Shown here: piece by piece, positions 56,669 to 64,000 of the stretch
Numbering within the stretch: the stretch's first letter is position 1
How the letters are laid out: every line of letters starts with the position of its first letter
NCBI GenBank assembly: GCA_027943245.1
Contig: JANDJZ010000198.1
Coordinates: 19,545-83,544, forward strand
DNA length: 64,000 nt
Source: Acanthamoeba sp. SK_2022b
Lineage: Eukaryota; Discosea; Longamoebia; Acanthamoebidae
Reading direction: 5' to 3'
The notes under the pieces: generated by a model
Told to the model about the DNA's origin: nothing
Seen by the model: the letters and a program-made list of their open reading frames with translations, nothing else
Database searches by the model: none
Translations under genes and position numbers: made by a program

Positions 56669-57113
56669 TCTCGCCACCTTGTGGCCCCGGCTCGGTTTGT
56701 CTGTACTCTTTAAGTTTTGTTTTCCTCCCTATTTTTCCTTGCACAAAGATGGTGTTCCCAGAGATAAAAGAAATCACTTTGCTTATGCCAATTGTTTTAT
56801 CACCTTTTTTAATTTGTGTTCCACGCGCAACAGCTTGCCAGCAACCACTTGGAAGATAAAACACTGAGGTTCTCAGAGTGGTTGTGGCCACAAGAAAGAA
56901 GGGTGGGCAGGAGCAGCACAGCTCTGGGGCATTTAAAACCCATCACGAAGCTGGTCGAAAATCTTTGCTCAAAAAACCCCAGGGAAATGGCAATGAAACA
57001 TGTTAGAGAAAAAGCCAGCTGAACAAAGTTGGCAACTTTTCTAAGCGACCAAAAGCGCGTGGAAAACCTACCTGGCGGCCATCTTCCTCTCCACCCCCAC
57101 CAGCACTACAAGC
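56669..57113. other. 3' flank of DD3-3-like gene, no supported gene
   Basis: About 445 nt, relatively T-rich after the stop and without a convincing ORF. Probably 3' UTR plus the upstream region of the ORF at 57114. Confidence 0.4.
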
Positions 57114-57833
57114 ATGGGTAGCTTTTGCCGTATGAACCTCACGATCGTTCTCGATGCCCGCCACAAGACGAGACGGGTTGTCCACAAGGAGAGAATCGGG
57201 AAGGCATCTTCCTCTACGCGTGAAAACAAAATCAATCGCAGCCGCTCCATTCATCGACCTCCGCGCCAGCTTTTGCCTTTGATCAACATCGCCAGACGTC
57301 CACGAAAGCTTAGCCGCAAGCAGCAGGAAGAAGCCAAGAGGCTACGTAAGTTTCTTCAACTTCAACATGATTCAGATCATGTTGAACTTGATTGGTCTTT
57401 TGTTGATCAGCAGATTAACCGACCCAGCACTCCCTTGTACAACTGCAGCCTCTTAGAGGAGCAGAGTGCACGTGGTCCCGGTTCCCACGAGTGTCTGACT
57501 GAAGGTCACCACCAGCGCTCGCTCCTCGAACGCGAGCTGATCGGTGATCCCTACGGCTCCAACCAGGGCGTGGTCAGCCTGCCGTGCTTTGCCCACGGCG
57601 ACAGCTACAGCTGTGCCCTTGGCGCTACAACCACAACTTCGGCCTCGAACATTGAGCAGGAGCAGGAAGAGCCGGCCATGCAGCGATTACCGACTGGCCA
57701 GGCCCGCGACCATCGAGTAGAGGCCGAGCCGCTGGTGTTCGATGAGAACTGGGTGTGGCCGCAAGAGGTGGACGGATCGTCATCGCTTCTCGCGCACACC
57801 CTCGCCTCCCCTCTTGTTTTTAAAACCGCATAA
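57114..57833 (+). CDS. Hypothetical intronless protein
   Basis: An uninterrupted 239-aa frame of unknown family. The N-terminal third is strongly basic (TRENKINRSRSIHRPPRQLL, RRPRKLSRKQQEEAKRLRKF), then the sequence becomes acidic and Gln/Glu-rich (NIEQEQEEPAMQRLPTGQ) and contains VFDENWVWPQE. No membrane segment or signal peptide. The charge layout suggests a nucleic-acid-associated or regulatory protein, but nothing specific supports this. DNA near 57366-57388 has a short near-palindrome (CAACATGAT-N4-ATCATGTTG). Confidence 0.5.
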   Translation: MGSFCRMNLTIVLDARHKTRRVVHKERIGKASSSTRENKINRSRSIHRPPRQLLPLINIARRPRKLSRKQQEEAKRLRKFLQLQHDSDHVELDWSFVDQQINRPSTPLYNCSLLEEQSARGPGSHECLTEGHHQRSLLERELIGDPYGSNQGVVSLPCFAHGDSYSCALGATTTTSASNIEQEQEEPAMQRLPTGQARDHRVEAEPLVFDENWVWPQEVDGSSSLLAHTLASPLVFKTA

Positions 57834-57979
57834 AAACAAAAAAAATCAAAATCAAAAAAGGGCATGGTCGACAAGAACGTTGGAGCGAATGGGAAGGTTG
57901 GGCTGGCGGCCAGTCGGCTGTTTTGGGTACGGGCAGCCTTTGTGTTCTGTCTACTTGTTGCTCAAGTTGCTGTTGCGTG

Positions 57980-59326
57980 ATGAGTGCATACTTACTGCGA
58001 TTGTTGGGGATGGGCCAAGCCCTGGTGGACGCATGCGATGCGGCCCTCCTGGCGTTGACGGGGGGTGGCAGCCGTCGGTTTAGGCGGGGGCTGGGCCTCG
58101 TCTTTGCCCTCTCCTCTGCGGCAGTTGCTGCCGCTCTGGCCACCTTCTTGCGCCGTCGCTATCTCCTCACGGTCACGCCCGCCCTCACCTCTCACTTACC
58201 TTGGCATATTATTTTCCCTTTCTATTATTTAAAAATAATTCCTTTTAATTGATAGTGCTTCCTTGCTTTATGGTGCAGGCTGGGGTCGAGACGGGAGCCC
58301 CACCGCGTCGTCGCTTTGATTTTGTGGTCGTAGGCGGTGGCAGTGCTGGGTGCGTGTTGGCGGCGCGCTTGTCGGAAGACCCCAAGCTCAGCGTCCTTCT
58401 GCTCGAGGCCGGCCAAGGTATAGTCGTCACTGCCTCCTCCAACCTCGACACTCAGTGCAGGCCAACTCGACCCTCGCTGTGCGTGCAGAGGAGACATTCG
58501 ACAACAATATCGCGGTGCCCATCGCCGCCATTCAGCTGCAAAAGACGCCCGTGGACTGGGCATTCCAAAGCGAGCCACACCACGCCACGGATGGTCGCGT
58601 GCATGTGTGGCCTCGAGGCAAAGTGTAAGCGGCCTCCTTTCTCGTCTCTCTATGAGGTACACGACTCATGCGCGTGCTGCTATCTCTCTGCCCATCGCAG
58701 GATGGGAGGCTGCAGCTCCTTGAACTGGATGCTCTACGTCCGCGGCAATCCTGGCGGTACGCCCCTTTCAAGTCGACTGTCCGTAGAATTTATTTATTCA
58801 ATTTTCTAACTGTTTATCATAAATTCTTTATAACTGGCTTGAAGACTACGACTTGTGGGCCAACGAGTTCGGCTGCAACGGGTGGTCGTATGAAGAGGTG
58901 TTGCCCTACTTCCGCAAGTCTGAGCACAGGTACCTCCGCCAGCTTGGAGGGCCGGCCACGACCTCGACGTATGCGCGCGCGAATGCGCTCGCCTGACCGC
59001 GATCTTACCGCGTGCAGGGTCATCGAGCCGTGGCACACCACCGCCACCAAAGACGAGAATCATAGGGGCGTCGGCGGCCCGCTTGTGGTGAGCGACGTGC
59101 TGGCACCCAACACGATCACCAGGTGCTCTCCTCTCCTGCCAACAGCCGCTCGCAATCCAGTCGCAGCAGCTTACCAACTCCCCCTCCGCCAACGTGTTGC
59201 AGCACGTTCATCGCTGCGGCGCAAAGCGTCGGCATTCCTTACAATCCGGACCTGAACGGTGGTCAACAGCTGGGCGTGGGCCACGCGCAGATGACTATCG
59301 GTAAGCCCGTGCTCATCGCCCATCGA

Positions 59327-59401
<75 letters not shown>

Positions 59402-60160
59402 ACACAGATAACGGGCGTCGGTGCACCACCGCGTATGCGTTCCTCAAGCCGGAGGTGAGGAAGCGGCCCAACCTCACCGTGCTGGTCGGCGCTCATGCGA
59501 CCCGAGTCCTGTTCGACATCGACCGCACCCGCGCCGTCGGTACACCGGAAGCCCCGCCTCGCTCTGCCGCTCCCGAGACGAGCGAGGCTCACACGCAGCG
59601 CGTCCTCGCCTCCACGCATAGGGGTCGAGTACAAGCTGCAGAGCGAAGGCCACAGGAGGTTCCACACGGCCTATGCGGCCAAGGAGGTGATCCTGGCCTG
59701 CGGCACGGTCTCCACGCCCCACCTGCTCATGCTCAGCGGCGTGGGTCCCAAGCACCACCTGAGGCAGTTCAACGTTCCCCTCATTCGGTACACGCGCGCC
59801 TCCTCTCCCCCCTCTTCGCCGTTGACTGCCGCGCTGCGTATTGACCGTACGGGCTGGCATGCGCTCGCGCAGGGACATGCCCTATGTCGGGGAGCAGATG
59901 CAGGACCACCTGTTCCTCCCGGTCGCCTTCTCCTCGCTCAAGCCCGTGACGATGGACAAGGCCGTGGTCGAGGTGGGCGCCTCCATCCCATCGATCCCGC
60001 GCCTCCTCCCCTCACCCACTCACTTGAATGGGGACAGAACATCGGGAACCTGGTGCGGTACCTGCTCTTCAAGAAGGGACCGTACACTTCGCAGGGCCTC
60101 GAGTCGATGGCCTTTGTGCGCACCGAACACTGCCACCTGCCGGACGTACGCAGTCTCTAC

Positions 60161-60193
<33 letters not shown>

Positions 60194-61134
60194 CATGGCG
60201 GTTGAAAGCGTTCGTGCGGCGAACGTCGGTGCCCAGCCCATTCCCGATCTGCAAATCCACTGCCTCTGCGCGGGCCTCACCGGCATGGAGCCCGAGAAGT
60301 TAAAGGCGCAGTTCGGCCTCGACCTCGACCACTTCGAGACCAGCCCCTACGGGTTCGCCTGCCTTCCCTTTATTCTTCCAGTTTTTATTAATTTTTCTTT
60401 CGTTCAAGATTTATTCTCGTTATTTTGGTTTATTTATTCAATTATTATTATTTGCAAGTCTCACCGGGGTTGCCGGCCAGGTTCTCCCTCTTGCCGACTC
60501 TTCTGCATCCCAAGAGCCGCGGCAGCATTCGCCTGCGCTCCAGCGATCCTTTCGACGCGCCCGCCATCCACCCCAACTACCTCAGCGAGGAGGAGGACAT
60601 CCGGCTTCTCATGTACGGCGTCCGGCTGGTGCGCCAGATCGTCGCCTCGTCCGTGTTCGACGGCATCAGGGGCCGGGAGCTGTACGACCGCGAGGTCATC
60701 AAGCGGCATCCCGACCCGGAGAGCGACGCCTACGTGCGCGCCTTGGTGATCAAGAACTGCCTCACCGTGTACCACCCCACCGGCACCACCCGCATGGGAC
60801 CCGTCCAAGACAAGACCACCGTCGTCGACACTCATCTCAGGGTCTGCCCCCACACGCTCTCGCGCGCACGGGCCAACGGGTCACTCACGCGTGCTGCACT
60901 CTGCGCTGTTGGCGTATGTGTGTGGCTTGGGGACAGGTGCACGGGCTGAAGAGCCTGCGTGTGGCGGACCTCAGCGTCTGTCCCGAGATCATATCGGGCA
61001 ACACCAACGCCCCGGCGATCATGATCGGCGAGAAGGCCAGCGACATCATCCTCCACGACACCCTCATCGCCGCCCAGCAGGACACGCTCGCCGATCCCGC
61101 CGCCACGCGCGGGAGGCACCTGGCCCACCTCTAA
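57980..61134 (+). CDS. GMC oxidoreductase (choline/alcohol dehydrogenase-like flavoprotein)
   Basis: FAD-dependent oxidase or dehydrogenase of alcohols. Exon 1 encodes a likely membrane-anchor or targeting segment ([20 protein letters not shown]) and joins in phase 0 to [20 protein letters not shown] (FAD-binding fold). Then come [117 protein letters not shown] and, near the C-terminus, [12 protein letters not shown] with the active-site His, then [20 protein letters not shown]. More than ten introns, one with a long CA repeat (59346-59400). Family is secure. The hydrophobic leader suggests an organellar or membrane location, and the substrate could be a long-chain fatty alcohol, but that is inference. 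Confidence 0.92.
59331..59403 (+). repeat. (TC)n-(CA)n compound microsatellite in an intron
   Basis: About 8 TC units followed by about 28 CA units in an intron of the GMC oxidoreductase gene. Confidence 0.97.
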
Positions 61135-61260
61135 GGCACCGTACAGAGCAGAATAGAACAGAACAAGTGTTGGTTCATTCTTCCAGTAGTTGTCGTTGTG
61201 TACATCCCACGCACTCCTATGGGGAGGCCAATCGGTTGACTGTGCGGCCGTGCGCGCACG

Positions 61261-61828
61261 TCAGGGCAAGTCTTTTAGCGAGGGCGCAGGTCCTGCGCAC
61301 AGCCACGGCAAGAGGTAGTAGTAGACGTTGTTGTACAAGGTTGCTGGTGAGCAATTTGCGCGACCTCTCCCCACAACACAAACAAGGGGAGGGAGGGGGG
61401 GAAGCACCAAAGTCGCTGCGCTTGGGCTTCTGGTGCTGGCGTTGGAACTTGCCCTGGTTGCTCATGTCGCCAGAGTGACCCGTAGACGACCACCTTTCGT
61501 GCATGAAGGAGGTGTGGATGCAGGTCAGTGACGAGTGCGTCATAGATGATGAAAAGATGCTTGTGAAGTGATGCGCGAGGGAAGTGCAACGTACGTGGTC
61601 TTGCCCTTGATGATCTGCGGCTTGGGCTCGGGCTTGGCCATATCCTCAAACTTGTTCTTGAGGCTTCCAGCGCCTGCAGGCGCAGAGTTCACCTACGAGG
61701 TAGAAGCGAGGGAAAGTCCAGATCGTTTAAGTTGCATGCGTTCGACCCCACAAATCAGGACGAACTTAGGTTGAGTGAAGAGAACTTGATACCTTGGCTT
61801 GTTGCTTCCAGGGATTAGTTTCAGCCAT
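61261..61828 (-). CDS. Small unknown protein, four exons
   Basis: Exons 61828-61793, 61692-61595, 61493-61408 and 61292-61261 join with agreeing phases to give 83 aa, too short and too fragmented to appear as one ORF. The sequence begins MAETNPWKQQAK and contains NSAPAGAGSLKNKFEDMAKP, a segment like short actin-associated or scaffold repeats, then TGHSGDMSNQGKFQ and ends APSLKDLP. Largely polar and probably disordered. An in-frame extension upstream of the Met (RFSQSNQTIDEE) makes a longer protein possible. Family not recognised. Confidence 0.6.
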
Positions 61829-61925
61829 CTCTTCGTCGATCGTTTGGTTGCTCTGACTGAAGCGCCCAGAGCCATTCCCGGAGCGAAAAAGAAAAATGAA
61901 AAGAGAAATTAAAAAGGGTATCAAC

Positions 61926-61931
61926 TATATA
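61926..61931 (+). promoter_or_regulatory. TATA-like element upstream of the LVN1.2-like gene
   Basis: TATATA about 67 nt before the start at 61998, within the 169-nt divergent interval shared with the small reverse-strand gene. Inference from position only. Confidence 0.4.
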
Positions 61932-61997
61932 TCGGCGAAAGCCGCAGGTCATCCGCCACTATCGAATCAGGGTTTGTCAGCTCTTACAAACACAGCC

Positions 61998-63170
61998 ATG
62001 CAAGCACATAGGATAGGACTTCTTTTGGTGGTGGTGGTGCTCGTTTGCATCGGCTCCGCTTGCGCCGCTCCTCAGTGGCCTCTCCAGTGGTACCTATGAA
62101 CTGTGTTTGAGTTCCGTGACCAGAACGGACCTAAGAGTTCGCTTGTAGGAAGTCGGAGTTCAACTTTCTCAATGTCTCTAACCGCGTCCTCCTGAACTAC
62201 GGCTCGGTACGGCCGTACCCCTTCCCGCTTCATTCATTTCACCCTCGTGGAACACCCAACTGACAAACTTTACTACCCAACCTTTGCAACAGTACTACTA
62301 CAAGAGCAATGGCAAGACCACGCAGCTGCGCATCGACAACTTCAACTGTCCCGTCGCGGATCGCTCCTTCTTCTGTCGCGTCATCTTCGCCCCCGACACC
62401 AACGTACGCCCGGCCCAGGTCCTGTTCCAACACCAATTCTTAAATTTTGTCCGACAACGATCACGCAGTGTTACCTGTACGCGCCGGAACGTAACAACCT
62501 GTGCTGCCTCCTCGTGCCTGGCCTGCTCGCCACCGGTCCCAGCTGGCTCAGTACACTGTCCCACTGTTTGCCCTCCTAGAACCTCAGCTAAAAATGTCGA
62601 CGCTATTTGGGCACACATACTACAGGCAACGCTACCTTCCTGGGCATCAAGGACTATCAGCATCAGAAGACCGTCGCTTGGCTCAACGTATGCAAGAACA
62701 TCCTCATGCGTCCTGCGTGTCGTTGCACTATGGCTCCTGGTGTTCATTGCTGACCGGTGGTACGTGTGTATTGACACAGACGCCCAACAAGGACATCTAC
62801 TACGAGACCCTCAAGACCAAGCTGGCCGACTCTTACCCCGTGGCCCTTTCCGACGCCTCAACAGCCCTCGAGTGGAACACCTTCCAGCGCGGCCCTCAGG
62901 TCACTGGCCTCCTCCTTCCCACTTTTTTACACATGTCCATCTACCATCCATCCGCCCATCCTCATCCCTCCGCTTCGTTGTTTTCAGAGCGACGCCCTCT
63001 TCGCCATGCCTCGCGACGGTTCCTGTCAGAAGCCGTGCAACTGTACTCGACTCCCTTCATCGCCTTCTTCATCACACGGCTTGGCCTCACTCACTCTCTC
63101 TCTCTCTCCCGCACTTCCAGTCGGTCGCACCGCAGAGCTGCCCCTCATGCCCTTCGTCTCCGCCCAGTAG
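61998..63170 (+). CDS. Secreted LVN1.2 / ependymin-related protein
   Basis: Eight exons with agreeing phases: 61998-62089, 62149-62206, 62293-62403, 62469-62550, 62626-62687, 62780-62899, 62988-63042 and 63121-63170, 209 aa. A clear signal peptide (IGLLLVVVVLVCIGSACA) precedes PQWPLQW. The body has the layout of LVN1.2/ependymin-like proteins: FLNVSNRVLLNYGSYYYKSN, QLRIDNFNCPVADR, NLCCLLVPGLLATGPSWLSN, ATFLGIKDYQHQKTVAWLN and a C-terminal Cys pair (DGSCQKPCN). Such proteins are secreted or lysosomal and may bind hydrophobic ligands; function in amoebae is unknown. Family link is by motif memory. Confidence 0.75.
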
Positions 63171-63277
63171 TCGCTTGGACCACAGCGCGCACAATAGAGA
63201 AGCCACACTCGCTGTCAGCCACGCGTCTTTATTGAGAGCCTGCAGCTCAGCCAGCTGCTACCGGGTGGCTGGACGGG

Positions 63278-64000
63278 TCACGCCCACTCACCAGAGCGGA
63301 GGAGCGGCGCGGAGGAGTGATTGCGCTTGTGGAGGTGGAGCTCCTCGAAGGGCTTGGAGTCGGAGCGCAAGAAGTAGCGCTCGTCTATCTCCTCGACGCC
63401 CTGCAGCACGCGGCCCGCGCGACCGAGCTCCTCGTCGAGCCTCGCCGACGCGCCCACGAGGATGACCTGCGCGCCCTCCTCGTCCAACAGCGTGGGCGGG
63501 TTCACGGGGACGAAGGTGGGCGTGGTCGGCGCCTTGGGCAGCTCGGCGGGCTCCTCGGGCAGCGGCGCGAGGCCGTTGAGGTAGGCCCGCACGTCGCGCT
63601 CCACCGCCGCCTCGAGGTCGCGCGCGCGGCGGTCCTCGAGCGACACGCCGATGGGCGCCGGGGGAAGCTCGTCCGTGGGCGGCTTGAGCACGGGGTTGCG
63701 CACGACGATGTGGTAGGAGCCCTCCTTGGGTATGTTGAAGCAGCGCTGGGCCTCGCCTGGCTCGTGCGGCAGCTCGAGCACAAAGGCCAGGTGGGTGTGC
63801 CGCTCGTGCTCCACGATCCCGTAGACGCCCTCGCCCACGGCCCGCACCTCGGGCACCAGCTGTCGCTTCGCGTTGTGTTGGCCCTGGCCCTCAGGCGCCG
63901 CCGTTGTCTTCGTCTCGTCGGGCTTGCGGGTGGCGTCGCCCTCCTCCAGAACCTTGCGCACGTCGTGCAGGTTGCCCACCTTGGCAACGATGCCTGCGCG
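63278..64000 (-). CDS. Unknown protein, 5' part beyond window edge
   Basis: A reverse-strand frame open to the right edge, ending at LLRSGEWA-stop. The right-most bases look like an intron acceptor (GCGCAG) followed by GIVAKVGNLHDVRKVLEEGD, so the visible part is probably the last exon. Other segments are GEGVYGIVEHERHTHLAFVL, RCFNIPKEGSYHIVVRNPVL and EGAQVILVGASARLDEELGR. No family recognised. No signal peptide or membrane helix in the visible part. Convergent with the LVN1.2-like gene, stops 108 nt apart. Confidence 0.65.
   Translation of the reverse strand, partial: RAGIVAKVGNLHDVRKVLEEGDATRKPDETKTTAAPEGQGQHNAKRQLVPEVRAVGEGVYGIVEHERHTHLAFVLELPHEPGEAQRCFNIPKEGSYHIVVRNPVLKPPTDELPPAPIGVSLEDRRARDLEAAVERDVRAYLNGLAPLPEEPAELPKAPTTPTFVPVNPPTLLDEEGAQVILVGASARLDEELGRAGRVLQGVEEIDERYFLRSDSKPFEELHLHKRNHSSAPLLRSGEWA

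Noticed and set aside
54707..56677. 656-codon reverse ORF opposite the DD3-3-like gene
   Set aside because: Antisense shadow of a GC-rich gene; it even spans that gene's introns, and its sequence is Val/Gly/Arg-rich without motifs.

Overview
This window is nuclear DNA of a free-living amoebozoan and is most consistent with Acanthamoeba. The evidence is GC-rich codons at third positions, densely packed genes with many short GT-AG introns (often 50-90 nt), abundant Ras/Rab signalling genes, and a close relative of the Dictyostelium DD3-3 surface protein. The species call is inference from gene content; I could not search a database.

Layout, left to right. 1-2711 (-): RasGEF gene running off the left edge. 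3142-6021 (-): intronless cytosolic alanyl-tRNA synthetase. 7077-8007 (-): GATA zinc-finger factor. 9049-11000 (-): La RNA-binding protein, nine exons. 11219-13591 (-): second RasGEF. About 14.7-21.0 kb: a strikingly CpG-poor block with a membrane-protein gene carrying a GPS-like motif (-), a decayed secreted beta-helix gene (+) and a broken Mutator/Kolobok-like transposase (-). 21586-23254 (-): SIRT6/7-type sirtuin. 23404-27061 (-): ABCG half transporter. 27346-32058 (+): XRN2/Rat1-type 5'-3' exoribonuclease, sharing a 284-nt divergent promoter region with ABCG. 32.1-34.1 kb: CpG-poor remains of a non-LTR retrotransposon. 34139-37960 (+): FATP/very-long-chain acyl-CoA synthetase. 38078-39581 (+): F-box protein fused to a Rab-like GTPase. 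39792-41056 (-): conserved-looking unknown. 41157 to about 49.08 kb (-): very large RCC1-BTB-BTB-filamin protein with a RanBP2-type zinc finger. 49.7-50.7 kb: CpG-poor Ty1/copia remnant and long microsatellites. 51375-53516 (-): GT8-GT64 two-domain glycosyltransferase. 54433-56668 (+): DD3-3-like membrane protein. 57114-57833 (+): unknown. 57980-61134 (+): GMC oxidoreductase. 61261-61828 (-): small unknown protein. 61998-63170 (+): secreted LVN1.2/ependymin-related protein. 63278 to the right edge (-): partial unknown gene.

These are unlinked eukaryotic housekeeping, signalling, lipid and surface genes, not an operon or island working as one pathway. The most unusual items are three domain fusions whose predicted exon phases agree across every junction I checked: F-box plus Rab-like GTPase, GAUT-like GT8 plus exostosin-type GT64, and RCC1 plus two BTBs plus filamin repeats with an inserted RanBP2 finger. 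The other main observation is that CpG depletion marks exactly the blocks containing transposon remains, which suggests past cytosine methylation of mobile DNA. Exon coordinates given below were worked out by hand from GT/AG sites and reading phase; none is confirmed by transcripts.
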